Shown here: positions 35,423 through 47,991 of the stretch, one piece after another | How positions within the stretch are numbered: the first letter of the stretch is position 1 | Layout: each line of letters opens with the position of its first letter | NCBI GenBank assembly: GCA_019671005.1 | Contig: CM033728.1 | Location: 24,007,099-24,071,098, forward strand | Direction: 5' to 3' | From: Hibiscus mutabilis | Lineage: Eukaryota > Streptophyta > Magnoliopsida > Malvales > Malvaceae | Length of the DNA stretch: 64,000 nucleotides | Notes under the pieces: generated by a model | Database searches by the model: none | What the model was told of the DNA's origin: nothing | What the model saw: only the letters and a program-made list of their open reading frames with translations | Made by a program: the position numbers and the translations under genes

Positions 35423-36699
35423 TTAAAAGAAATTTACGTAACTTTTTCCTAAACCTTTTCTCTCAACTTATTTTCTTCCAAACACTCAGAATTTCATCAA
35501 ATCTATAGGAAAGGAACTCTTTTAACTCAGATTATTGATTTTAATTTGTTTTCTTAACTTTGGTTTGCAAAATCTCATTGGAATTTTATGTTTTCTTAGC
35601 TTTAAACAAGCCAATTGAGGGAGAAATCACATAACAGGGGTAAGGTCTGTGATCTCCTCTGTTAAATGGTTCTTTATTGATATTCTCAAGTATTTGACCC
35701 ATGATTTATAAGTTGTAATGTGATTTTAATGTTTTATCAATGTTTAATTGAGTTAATTTGGAAATATTGATGAAACATGGTATTTTCGAAGTGGATCTGA
35801 TTTCCAGTATTTGAGATTGATTTAATATATGTTTTGGATGTGTTTTGATGTTGATAAGTTGTTTTTATCAATAGAATCCCGAAACTCTTGAATCTCTAAT
35901 TATTTAGGTTGCTAGTTTTGAGTTGTTGTGGAGATAATCGAGCTTGAACTTTGCTGGAGGTAAAAGGACATTAGGAAAGAGTTTTTGGATGTTATTAGAT
36001 GTTGGTTGATGGCTTGAAATGTTGTTTTATGGCTGGGTTAAGGTTTGGAAACATTTGATGATGATTTCGGTATGGCGGGAGATTGTTTTTAGGCAATGGT
36101 TTGAATGCAATTTAATGCATTTATCCTCTGGTTTTATGTGTTGAAAACAGGGGATAGTCAAGGTAACGAAGCTTGACATTGTTTGGTGGCTTGCCAGGAG
36201 CTTGATTCGGGTTGGCAAGGAAGGTGAGGCGTATCGGTGAGTGGAAACTGGTTTTAAATGCTTTACAAAGGTTTGTAAAGGTTGTTGGGAGTTTAGGGTA
36301 AGCGTGAGGCATTTACCTAAGCTCGGAAGTAAGTTTCCCTTATTTTGCTCTTGAATATCAGCTTAGATATGAGCATGTTGTTGCATGTGTTGGTGATAAA
36401 CATGGTATGATTTACTTACTGGTAATGCAGGGGTTTGAAAGTATATTAAATGCTATTGAGCATTGGTTTTCATTCCAGATAGGAATAGTGTTATTACATT
36501 GGCAATGAGATTTGCATATGTGGTGTTTTATGAAATGCATTGTAAAACAGTAAGTAAATGGTTTTGTAAATGATATATTGGCTATGTGACAAGATGAGGA
36601 AACAATCTGATATAGTTGGCATGCCATACGATTAAAAGTGCACTATAAAATATAAACAAAATCGATCGTGGCCATGGGTCCTTGAGGTATGGCGGTGTA

Positions 36700-36925
36700 A
36701 CGAGGCCACTCGGACTGTTGGAGACCTTATCTGGGACTTACAGATTAACTATGCAACCCAAATTGATGGTGATCGTACGGATTAACTAGGCAAGGTCGGT
36801 ATACTTGCGGTTTAACTAGTCAAGGGTGAGATCCCGTAGTTTAACTAGGAGAGGGTGTCAAATCTTGCGGTTTAACTAGGCAAGGTTTGGGATATCATGC
36901 GGTTTAACTAGGCATGGTATGAGAG
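36700..36925 (+). repeat. GCGGTTTAACTAGGCAAGG tandem array in LTR G
   Basis: About six imperfect units of roughly 30-40 bp with the core GGTTTAACTAGGCAAGG; the same array in A5 is the target of the Copia insertion. Confidence 0.85.
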
Positions 36926-37829
36926 ATTCGTGTATCCGATATGTGTATAGGATAGAGGTAGTCTATCCGGGTCACTATAAATGACAATATATGTGAAAGA
37001 TCATGTGTTTGAATCTTATACATAATGCTTTGGGACTTAAGCATGGTTTGGTTAAAATGCTTTGGGATTTAAGCATGGATTGTATATGATATTATATAAA
37101 GGTTATTATGTTTTGATTCATTGGAATCAAGGAAAATGCTTAGGTTGTAAGCATATTTTGGGAAATGCAAGCATGCGATTTTTAAATGGTTTTTAATGCA
37201 TCATTGTTTATGAGCATCCTCACTAAGCATGTGTGATTACGCTCTCTTTTTCCTAATGATGAGAGCATTAAAGTTCGGGGTAGCAAAGGCAAGGTTTTCA
37301 AGGATCCAAGAGATAAACTACTTTTGAGTATGAACTCGGTTTACGTTTTCGGTTAATAAGGCAATGTGTTCTCCATGGTTTTTAGGAGTTGTAAATCCGT
37401 TGCTTGTTGGTTCTTTAGAATGATTCTATGATGGTTTTTGTGTTGGTTATATGTTGTTTAGCTTGACGTTGTTATTGGCCGGTGGTTCAGGTTAAATGGA
37501 TGTGTAGGTATGCATCTAGAGTTTCCTTGTGGATTGCTATGTCGTGCTGGTTTGACCAAGTTTAGTATGCTATGATAAGTGCGCTGGCATGTTGCTTATG
37601 CTGTGAATGGCCTAATTGTGCATTTTTGTATGTTTTGCAAAGGGGTCTAGGAAACATGCCTCTAGGCTGGTCCTTTGGAAGCTTGATATTGCTTTGCTCG
37701 CCTAATCTTGGTACAAATGTTAGATTATGTATATTGAAGTGTTGATATGCATGTTTGAAAGTTAATAGGGGTCAATTGCATCTAGAAATATGTGAAAAAC
37801 TAGCTAATCTTGACATTATAGGCCCAGAC

Positions 37830-38137
37830 ATACCGATACGTGAGGGACTGTATCGGTACGACTAGGCAATTAAGGCTAAGGTGTTTCGGTACAGACAGGC
37901 AATCAAAGCCAAAGTGTATCGAAACAGGCTGGGGCATTTCAGTACGCCTAATGGTCACTAGAATTATACTTTTTGGAGATGAGGTCGCGTACCGAAACAC
38001 CAAGGTACCGTATCGGTACGGTGAGAAATGATTTTAAATCGTATTTTAAACTCGAAGGAGCGTACCGGTACGGGCCCCGCTATATCGAAACGATGTGTTC
38101 ACAACCGTATAGATACGTAACTCAGCTTATCGATATG
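37830..38137 (+). repeat. GTACCGATAC cluster in LTR G
   Basis: Units such as TACCGATACG, GTATCGGTAC, GTACCGGTAC and GTATCGAAAC, beginning after the conserved TTATAGGCCCAGA phrase. Confidence 0.8.
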
Positions 38138-38565
38138 AATGTTGTTAATTCTGTTAATGTCATGGAAGGCAAATTTTGTTTTCCTTCATTTTAGTCCCTG
38201 AATCTTGTTTTGCCAATTATTTAAGAATGGATGATCGTCTAAAGCTGATTTTTGACATATAAGCATGATATGAACCTAATTAAAGGTTGGTAACTTTAAA
38301 AGTGGAAAAGTTCTTTTTATGTTGCTGAATTTACGTTTTGGTCCCTAAGTTGAGTTGTGGCCAATTAGATGTCGTTACGATGCCCGATTGAGCTGAGTGT
38401 TCACCTATGAACAATATGATCATGTAGGAAAGCATTAATGCATCTAGACAAGACAAAAGAAAAAAAGGGACGCATTTTAGGTTTAATCTTCCTGGTTTAC
38501 TTCGGTAAACCTAATGTAGCTTGCTTGGACTGGTCTTGCGACTATGCCGGGTTGAGGGGGTTACA

Positions 38566-39534
38566 CTCAATGTTTTCAAAACCTTGAAGCATGCTGATGA
38601 TCGAGAAGAATGTCAAGTCTTCCAGGACACTGCAGAATTTAACTTTGACATAGAAGAGTATTGCCATGGCAATTTGTTTACCGAGATAGGAGATCATGTA
38701 GAATTAGACATTGAGGCACAACAGAAAGTGAAATGGATGGTAAGTAGACCAGGTAAAAGTTTTCAATCTCTTGATTATTCAAGTAAGGAATGTAAACTTA
38801 AGAAACCTTGCATTGAACAGCCCCCTATTTTAGAGTTAAAGCCATTGCCAGGGTAATTGAAATATATTTATTTGGGAACCAATAAAACTTTGCCCGTAAT
38901 CATTTATTCTAAGTTGCAGCCTGAACAGGAAGAAAGGTTGATTGCCATGTTGGCACTGCACAAAAAGACAATAGGTTGGTCAATTGCAGACCTAAAGGGA
39001 ATCAGTTCGGCGGTATGTATGCACAAGATCTTGCTAGAATATGACCATAAAAACTCTATCGAGGCACAAAGGCGGCTTAACCCTGCCATGAAGGAAGTTG
39101 TGATGAAAGAGATCATCAAGTGGCTCGATGCTGGTATCATATATCCTATCTCCGATAGTTCATGGGTAAGTCGGGTACAATGTGTACCGAAAAAAAGAGG
39201 TATAACGGTGGTAAGGAATGAAAACAATGAAGTGATTCCAACTAGAACCGTCAATGGTTGGAGGTTTGTATGGATACCGCAAGTTAAATAAAGCTACTAG
39301 GAAAGATCATTTTCCTTTACCATTTATTGGGCAAATGCTTGACCCTCTTGCAGGTAAATTGTTTTATTGTTTTCTTGATGGATACTCAGGGTATAACCAA
39401 ATTGCCATAGCACCAGAAGATCAGGAAAAGACTACTTTCACGTGCTCGTATGGTACATATGCATTTCGACGGATGTCGTTCGGACTATGTAATGCCCCAG
39501 CGACATTCCAGTGATGTATGATGGTGATGTTACA
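38566..39534 (+). pseudogene. Athila-type RT fragment
   Basis: One frame from 38566 with a single stop (TAA at 38854) contains LPVIIYSKLQPEQEERL, KKTIGWSIADLKGISSAVC, QRRLNPAMKEVV and WLDAGIIYPISDSSWVS, typical of the start of Athila RT. A one-base shift near 39280, at the expected CIDYRKLN, moves to the frame with LNKATRKDHFPLPF, YCFLDGYSGYNQIAIAP and RRMSFGLCNAPATFQ. The YxDD active-site segment is missing: sequence similarity ends near 39520 and element B begins at 39540. Unrelated in lineage to Tekay; it may or may not come from the same element as 22423-22782. Confidence 0.85.
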
Positions 39535-39539
39535 GGTAA
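39535..39539 (+). repeat. Target site duplication GGTAA, left copy of element B
   Basis: GGTAA directly before the LTR start; matching copy at 47987-47991. Confidence 0.85.
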
Positions 39540-42500
39540 TGTAATACCCCTAAAACCGAGTCAACTATATTCAATAAATTTTGTATTTGAAATGGCCCTT
39601 TGAGATATAGTAAATTTGCATACTTTATTTGATGGCTATTAGACATTCTAAGTTAAATTAAAGTGTGAAATTAATTTTATATATATTATGACTTAAAAAT
39701 TTAGAAATGTGATTCGTATGTGACTAGAATTATTTGAAATTGTCTTTTAGAATAATCAAATTATGAATCTAGGTCTAAACTGAGAATCTTAGTAAGCTAA
39801 GAGCCATATTATAAGAACTCAATAGTAAATAATATAAAAGTTGGATTTTGCATGCAAAAATTAAAATAAATGAAGGACTTAGACACTTGTCTTTCCAAGT
39901 GCAATCGTGTGTGAAGGGGGAATTGTTTGATCCGGTCATTAAGGGAGAAAGACACTTAAAAATTTGTACCTTCATCCTCTCTTCCTTAGGCTCGACCGAA
40001 ACTCAACTAGTGAGAGAATGTGAGAGTGATAGTTGTAGCTAGAGAATTTCTTGCATTTGTGATCAAACAAATTGAGGAAGGTAAGCATCCATTTACTTTC
40101 TTTAATCCGAATTGAAATCTAGAGGAATTCATATTCATATATATATATTAGATGTTATTGGATTGTATAATCAATTAATCTATGTTAGGAATGGGTGAAT
40201 ATGAATACACGCATGACCTATAAAATGGTGATATAGTTTGAATGTTAATTTGTTTGGTGGCAAGTTTTGATGGATTATATAGTTGGAAATCGAAATGAAA
40301 TGATTCAAGTTTGTTATAGTTACAAGATTTGATTGTGTGATACATATGTGTAAATGGTTACAATTTGAGTTGTTTTGATATCATTTAGGAGACTGTTTTT
40401 GTTGAACCAGAATTGAACATATGTCTGTTTGATAGTATGAAAAGCTATGATCATAAATAAGTAAAGGTTGGGACTGTTTTAATGGCTTAAAACAAGGGAA
40501 AATCTGTTTGATGTTGTCTGGGCTATTTTATGTTAAAAGGATCATAAGAAAACTGTTTTGAATATATGTGAGCACATGCTGGGCTGTTTATAGCTTATAT
40601 ATAAATGTATACATGAGTTATGGAACTATTTTGAATATACATATTTGTGTATCAACGTGTTTGAGACTGTTTTTGCATAGTACAGTAAATTGTTATATGC
40701 CTACTTATGTATACATGTTAATTGGGGCTGTTTTGTGTAAATATAAGATCATGTGGACTGTTTTGATATGTGAAATTATGCATACATGTTAATTGGGGCG
40801 AGCTGTTTTGTGTAAATATAAGATCATGTGGACTATTTTGATATGTGAAATTATGTATACATGTTAATTGGGGCTGTTTTGTGTAAAAATAAGATCATGT
40901 GGACTGTTTTTGATATGTAATTGTATAAACATGTGTTGGCTGGACAGTTTTGAATGAAAATGAAAGTATATGGATTGTTTTGACATGTTAGAGAAGTATG
41001 AGGACTGTTTTAAGTCATATGTTTATGTACATGTGAATTATGGACTGTTTGGAAAGTATGTGGGCTGTTTGAGATATATGTATATGCCTATATGGGAATA
41101 GTTTGTAAAATAAGTAGGGATATATGTAAGATAAGGACAGCTCTACAAGAAACTAAATGTATTAGGGACTATTTTAATGTATGTTATATATATGCAAGTG
41201 CAATGAATTAATTAAGCATGTACATGATAAATTGTGGGTTGTTTTGAACACATACGGATATAATAAGTTAAGGTGAATTATAAAAGTGGGCTTTATGTTG
41301 TTAGGTAACTTGTTTGACGTGAGGAATTTGAAAAAAAAGTTTCTAATGCTTAAAATGGTTTACTATTTAATGTGAGGTACCCTCATGGTTAAGAACTGGA
41401 TATGGTATGAAGACTAGAAAGGGAAATTAGTTGCGAATATGAGGAAATGTGGGTTCAGGTATTTCATAACTTTGGAATATAAGGTGAGCGTAGTTACACT
41501 TGTGTCAGATGACACGGTGTCATCCTGATCTTCGTTTCTATGATGTATATTATTTAATTCATAAGCATGTGCATATGGCTCACATAGAGCACAATGTGAG
41601 AATGCATTCATAGCATGGCATATTTGATAAGTCATCTGGTTATGTTGTATCACATATGCACCTTGTTTGTTGCTATGCTATGTTTGTAATAGATGATCAT
41701 GTACACTTTAATATAACGTTCGAATCTAACTATTAACCATTAAAGCTATAAGATTCCAATAAAGGAATTGAATATCAAAGTTATAAGTTCATAATTCTAA
41801 AGCCTTAAGGAGTTGGAAGCTCAACTTGTGTTATAAGATAATGAAAAAAAGAAATAAGTTTACTTGTAACATAAGAAATCTCTCATATCTTCAATACATG
41901 AGATATTTAAGTTGCCTATTCAATGGAAGCCCTTAGATACATTGGCATAATACATGGTATACTTTGGGACTACGGTCCATGAGCTACGGCTCGGGTGACG
42001 ACCCATTATATGTGATATACTGGGGAAAGTAGAAGGTAACGGGGGAGATGTAAGGAGATTGGCGACAGTTGGTTGGATAGATGAGAAGTTAAGATTGTTA
42101 TATTTCTGACACTATCCATTGCTATGTGCTTTGAGCTACGTGTAACTTAGACAATATGGTCAAAACTTGAAGCAGTGCTATACATGTCCAAATGTGATCC
42201 AAGGCAAATGTTATAAAAGACACGAATTCAAATACTAAGTTTCGAAGGGAAATTTTGATAAGCAATATTATGAACTCAGACGAACCCCTTTACGATATCT
42301 GAAAGTTTAATAAGAATGTAGTTAAGCCATGATAAGATTCCGAAAAGGTAAGAAAAGAACTATGATAAGGTCCCGATATAGTAAGATGAGAAATCTGATA
42401 AGTTCAAAAGAAATTTGAAGAATACAGTTAAATACTTGAAAGACATTCGAATAAGATTGAAAAAATAAACTCTGATAAAGCTTCATAAGACAAGCCCTAA

Positions 42501-43645
42501 TCCTATTAAGTTAAAAACTTTGACAATTCATTGTTACTAATAAACTTAGAATTTATCACCTTTATTATGTTTCATAGCTCACTGCCTAATTTAGGCTATT
42601 TAAGCCTAATGCATTCATGTTCATGCATTTTTCAGGACTTAAAGAGTTTTTGAAGTTTGATCGTGGATGAAGGTTGCAAGTCATTACTTAAAGTTCCAAG
42701 TATAATTAGATTTTCTTAAGTTGAACTCCGTAGATGGTGGCATAGTGAGTATATAGGAGCATATCAATAAACATTAATGTAGTATAGCATTAACCATTGT
42801 AAAGTTTGAATGACTTATCTATTCCTCGAAATTGTTTAAATAATTATTGTTGATTGGTCACTTGATTGATTAATAAGTAAAAATTATAGTGCATATATGT
42901 TCAAGTTAAATGGACGAAATGAGGCCGCCACGCCGGATTATGTTAACTAAATAGAATGCTTATGTATGTTCGTTGTTATAATTTGTGTAACAAGCAAGAT
43001 GTAACAAAAGAGCTTCTTGAAAATACTCTGGTAGAAGAAATGTACTTGTTAATACTTTAATATATGTGTGTTCGCTAAATACATAGATATGGTTGAAACA
43101 TATCCATGTTTTCATGAACATTAGTTCAAATAATTGATGCCTTAATTGACAAGTAACCTATGTTGTAATATACCCATTTGATACTTTATTTAATAAGTAA
43201 ATCAAGTTATATATATAACCAGTTCATATACTAGTATGTCAAGTATTCATAAGCATATTGGATCGATTGAGTATGTATAAGTATAAAAGGATTTTTTTGG
43301 TGTATTTAAAAATACAATGATCTAATTTGTATGTACATATGTACAAGTGTACAATTGAATTTGTAAAGCCTGCTTCAAATATCTGTTTGTGAGCATTGTT
43401 ATGTATAAGTTATATCAATATTGACGCACATTTTTGTATCTATCATGGAAGATTGAATGAAGCCTTTATCTTTAAAAACGAGTTGGGTTGGACAGTTGAC
43501 TATAATTAATTATTGACTTAAGAAATTTTGTTATCCTGTCTTGTTTTGTTTTGAAATTTTAGTTTTGGCCAATTGAAGTTCGTTTTGTTTTCTCGGTAAC
43601 AACTTCAATTCTGGTTTTCTCCTAAACTAGGTTGAGGGTGTTACA
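39540..43645 (+). repeat. 5' LTR of element B (4106 bp)
   Basis: TGTAATACCCC to GTTACA. AT-rich, non-coding. A GGCTGTTTTGTG tandem array lies at 40715-40935, and a TGACACGGTGTCATC palindrome at about 41510. Many GACTGTTTT phrases between 40380 and 41120. Colinear with the second LTR throughout. Confidence 0.9.
40715..40935 (+). repeat. Three tandem units of about 80 bp in B 5' LTR
   Basis: Units contain ATGTTAATTGGGGCTG, TAAGATCATGTGGACTG and TGATATGTGAAATTATG. The other LTR has the same three units at about 45040-45250, so the array predates insertion. Confidence 0.85.
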
Positions 43646-43648
43646 TTT

Positions 43649-43660
43649 TGGTATCAAAGC
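43649..43660 (+). promoter_or_regulatory. Element B primer binding site
   Basis: TGGTATCAAAGC, initiator tRNA-Met type with one change, three bases after the LTR end. Confidence 0.85.
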
Positions 43661-43718
43661 TTAGGTTTAGCCGATTCTAGGGTTAAACCGAAGTCTATTG
43701 TATGTCTACATTCATCAT

Positions 43719-43769
43719 ATGCCACCTAGGAGTTTTAAATTCTATTCAGAACTTGTGACTTGCAACTAA
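43719..43769 (+). pseudogene. Vestigial gag start in element B
   Basis: ATG followed by codons for PPRSFKFYSE and a stop after 16 residues. The MPPR opening is that of many chromovirus gag proteins. Nothing more of gag remains, so this marks the left edge of the deletion that removed the coding region. Confidence 0.55.
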
Positions 43770-43833
43770 AATGATTTGTTTCCCCTAGATATTGGAAAAA
43801 ATTATGTATAAGAGGGACAAATTTAGCTTTATA

Positions 43834-43884
43834 GTTCAAGAGAAATTCGATGAAGAATTTCTTTTAAGGGAGGGAGAATGGTAA
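43834..43884 (+). pseudogene. Vestigial pol-like 3' end in element B
   Basis: An open stretch reading VQEKFDEEFLLREGEW then a stop. It covers the polypurine tract (TTTTAAGGGAGGGAGAA, 43862-43878) and ends in the LTR, as the pol frames of A1 and E do. It would mark the right edge of the internal deletion. Confidence 0.5.
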
Positions 43885-46800
43885 TACCCCTAAAACCGGG
43901 GCAACTATATTCAATAAATTTTGTATTTGAAATGGCCCTTTGAGATAGAGTAAATTTGCATGACTTTATTTGGTTCTATTAGACATTCTAAGTTAAAATA
44001 AAGTGTGAAATTAATTTTATATATATTATGACTTAAAATTTTGGAAGCGTGATTCGTAAGTGACTAGAATTATTTTAAAATTGTCTCTTAGAATAATCAA
44101 ATTATGAATCTAGGACTAAACTGAGAATCTTAGCAAGCTGAGAGCCATATTATCATAACTCAATAGTAAATAATACAAACATTGGATTTTGCATGCAAAA
44201 TTTAAAATAAATGGACTTAGACACTTGTCTTTCCAAGTGCAAACATGTGTGAAGGGGGAATTGTTTGATCCGGCCATTAAGGGAGAAAGACACTTAAAAT
44301 TTTGTATCTTCATCCTCTCTTCCTTAGGCTCGACCGAAACTCAACTAGTAAGAGAATGTGAGAATGATAGTTGTAGCTAGAGAATTTCTTGCGTTTGTGA
44401 TCAAAAAAATTGAGGAAGGTAAGCATACATTTACTTTCTTTAATCCGAATTGAAATCTGGAGGAATTCATATATATGTATATATTAGATGTTATTGGATT
44501 GTATAATCAATTAATCTATGTTAGGAATGGGTGAATATGAATACACACATGACCTATAAAATGGTGATATAGTTTGAATGTTAATTTGTTTGGTGGCAAG
44601 TTTTGATGGAGTATATAGCTTGAAATCAAAATGAAATGATTCAAGCTTGTTATAGTTACAAGTTTTGATTGTGTGATACATATGTGTAAATGGTTACAAT
44701 TTGAGCTATTTTGATATCATTTAGGAGACTGTTTTGATGAACCAACATTGAACATATGTGTGTTTGATAGTATGAAAAGCTATGATCATAAATAGGTAAA
44801 GGTTAGGACTGTTTTAATGGCTTAAAACAGGGGAAATCTGTTGAATGTTATCTAGGCTATTTTATGTTAAAAGGATAATAAGAAAACTGTTTTGAATGTA
44901 TGTTATCACATGCTAGGCTGATTATAGCATATATAAATGTATACATGAGTTATGGAACTGTTTTGAATATACATATTTGTGTATCAATGTGTTTGAGACT
45001 GTTTTGCATAGTATAGTAAATTGTTATATGCCTACTTATGTATAAATGTTAATTGGGGCTGTTTTGTGTAAATATAAGATCATGTGGACTATTTTGATAT
45101 GTGAAATTATGTATACATGTTAATTGGGGCTGTTTTGTGTAAATATAAGATCACGTGGACTGTTTTGATATGTTAAATTATGTATACATGTTAATTGGGG
45201 TTGTTTTGTGTAAATATAAGATCATGTGGACTATTTGATGTGTAATTGTATAAACATGTTTGGCTGGATAGTTTTGAATGAAAATGAAAGTTTATGGACT
45301 GTTTTGGCATGTTATAGAAGTATAAGGACTGTTTTAAGTCATATGTTTATGTACATGTGAATTAAGGACTGTTTTGGTATGTTAGGAAAGTATGTGGGCT
45401 ATTTGAGATATATGTATATGCCTATATGGGAATTGTTTGTAAAATAAATAGGGATATATGTAAGATAATGATAGTTCTACAAGAAAATAAATGTATTAGG
45501 GACTGTTTTGATGTATGTTATATATATGCAAGTGCAATGAATTAATTAAGCATGTACATGACAAATAGTGAGCTGTTTTGAACACATACGAATATAATAA
45601 GTTAAGGTGAATTATAAAAGAGGGCTTTATGTTGTTAGCTAACTTGTTTGATCTGAGGAATTTGAAAAAAAATATTCCAATGCTTAAAATGATTTACTAT
45701 TTAATGTGAGGTACCCCATGGTTAAGAACTGGATATGGTATGAAGACTAAAAAGGGAAATTGGTTGGAAATATGAGGAAATACGGATTCAGGTATTCCAT
45801 AACTTTGGAATATAAGGTCAGCATAGTGACACTTGTCTTAGATGACACGGTGTCATCCTGATATTCGTTTCTATGATGTGTATTAATTAATTCATAAGCA
45901 TGTGCATATGGCTCACATAGAGCGCAACGTGAGAATGCATTCATAGCATGGCATCTTTGATAGGTCATTTGCTTATGTTGTATCACATATGCACCTTTTT
46001 CCTTGCTATGCTATGTTTGTAATAGATGATTATGTACACTTTATTATAAAGTTCGAAGCCAACTACTAACCATTTAAGCTATAAGATTCCAATAAAGTAA
46101 TTGAATATTAAAGTTATAAGTTCATAATTCTAAAGCCTTAAGGATCAGCTCAACTTGTGTCATAAAATATTGAAAAAAAAGAAATAAGTAAGTTTACTCG
46201 TAACATAAGTAATCTCTCTTATCTTCAAGACATAAGATATTTAAGTTGCCTATTCAATGGAAGCCCTTGGACACATTGGCATAATACATGTTATACTTTG
46301 GGACTACGGTCCATGAGCTATGGCTCGGGTGATGACCCATTATATGTGATATATTGGCGATAGTAGGAGATAATGGGAGAGATGTAAGGAGATTTGCGAC
46401 TGTTGGTTGGATAGATGAGAAGTTAGGATTGTTATGTTTCTGACACTAGTCATTGCTATGTGCTTTGAGATACGTGTAACTTGAACCAATATGATCAAAA
46501 CTTGAAGCAGTGCTTTACATGTCCAAATGTGATCCAAGGCAAATGTTCTAAAAGAAATGAATTCAAATACTAAGTTTCTAAGGGAAATTTTGATAAGCAA
46601 TATTATGAACTCAGACAAATCCCTTTATGATCTCTGAAAGTTTAATAAGAATGTAGTTAAGCCATGATAAGATTTCAATATGGTAAGAGAAGAACTCTGA
46701 TAAGGTCCTGATATAGTAAGATGAGTAACCTGATAAGTTCAAAAGAAATTCAAAGAATACACTTAAATACTTGAAAGACTTTCGAATAAGATTGGAAGAA

Positions 46801-47986
46801 TAAACTCTAATAAAGCTACATAAGACAAACCCTAATCCTATTAAGTTAAAAACTTGGATAATTCACTGTTACTAATTAACTTAGAATTTATCACTTTTAT
46901 TCTATATGTTGATACCCTTGATTGTTATGTTTCATAGCTCACTACCTCACTTAGGCTATTTAAGCCTAATGCATTCATGTTCATGCATTTTTCAGGACTT
47001 AAAGAGTTTTTGAAGTTCGATCGTGGATGAAGGTTGCAAGTCATTACTTAAAGTTCTAAGTATAATAAGATTTTCTTAAGTTGAACTCCTAGATGGTGGC
47101 ATAGTGAGTATATAGGAGCATATCAATAAACATTAATGTAGTATTGCATTAACCATTGTAAAGTTTGAATGACTTATCTATTCCTCGAAATTGTTTAAAT
47201 AATTGTTGTTGATTGATCACTTGATTGATTAATTAGTAAGAATTATAGTGCATGTATGTTCAATTTAAATTGACAGAATGAGGCTGCCACGCCGGATTAT
47301 TTTAACTAAATAGAATGCTTATGTTTATTCCTTGTTATAATTTGTGTAACAAGCAAGATGTATCAAAAGAGCTTCTTGAAAATACTCAGGTAGAAGATAT
47401 GTACTTGTTAATACTTCAATATATGCGTGTTCTTGAATTGGCTAAATACACACGTATGGTTGAAACATATCCATGTTTACATGAACATTAGTTCAAATAA
47501 TTGATACTTCATTTAATAAGTAAATCAAGTTATACATATATATATATATATATATAACCAGTTCATATACTAGTATGTCAAGTATTCATAAGCATATTGG
47601 ATCGATTGAATATGTATAAGTATAAAAAGGATTGTTTTGGTGTATTTAAAAATATAATGTTCTAATTTGTATGTACATATGTACATGTGTACAATTGAAT
47701 TTGTAAACCTTGCTTCAAATATATGTTTGTGAGCATTGTTATGTTTAAGTTATATCAATATTGACACACATTTTTGTATCTATCATGGAAGATTGAATGA
47801 AGCCTTTATAATTAAAAACGAGTTGGGTTGGACAATTGACTATAATTAATTATTGACTTAAGAATTTTTGTTATCCTGTCTTGTTTTGATTTGAAAGTTT
47901 TAGTTTTGGCCAATTGAAGTTCGTTTTGTTTTCTCGGTAACAACTTCAATTTCGGTTTTCTCCTAAACCGGGTTGAGGGTGTTACA
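43879..47986 (+). repeat. 3' LTR of element B (4108 bp)
   Basis: TGGTAATACCCC to GTTACA, with one extra G at the start relative to the other LTR. Colinear with 39540-43645, with scattered substitutions and small indels, including a longer TA run at about 47533-47554. Confidence 0.9.
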
Positions 47987-47991
47987 GGTAA
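47987..47991 (+). repeat. Target site duplication GGTAA, right copy of element B
   Basis: Directly after the LTR end. The six bases before the left copy (GTTACA) also equal the LTR end, so a coincidental or recombined flank should be kept in mind. Confidence 0.8.

Larger units (their letters stand above)
35423..38565 (+). repeat. LTR G, 5'-truncated Tekay-type LTR
   Basis: Begins at a position about 400 bp into the LTR (TTTACGTAACTTTTTCC, compare about 2500 in A1) and ends GGGGGTTACA. It is most like the A5 LTR, sharing with it the GCGGTTTAACTAGG tandem array (36700-36925). It also has the GTACCGATAC cluster (37830-38137) and the CTCACTAAGC block near 37220. The flanking CTCAA has no partner at the truncated end. 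Confidence 0.83.
39540..47986 (+). mobile_element. Non-autonomous LTR element B with a 233-bp interior
   Basis: Two direct LTRs of 4106 and 4108 bp enclose only 233 bp. Both LTRs have the chromovirus-like start TG(G)TAATACCCC and end GGGTGTTACA. The interior has a primer site at one end and a polypurine tract at the other, and GGTAA is duplicated outside, so it inserted by normal LTR-retrotransposon integration. It encodes no protein and must have used enzymes of a relative. The interior keeps the first codons of a chromovirus-like gag (MPPR) and a terminal pol-like stretch, suggesting descent by internal deletion. Several percent LTR divergence by eye indicates an old insertion. Confidence 0.9.

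Noticed and set aside
38566..39534. Host gene encoding an RT-like protein
   Set aside because: Sequence matches the Athila RT start, has a stop and a frameshift, and lacks the active-site segment.
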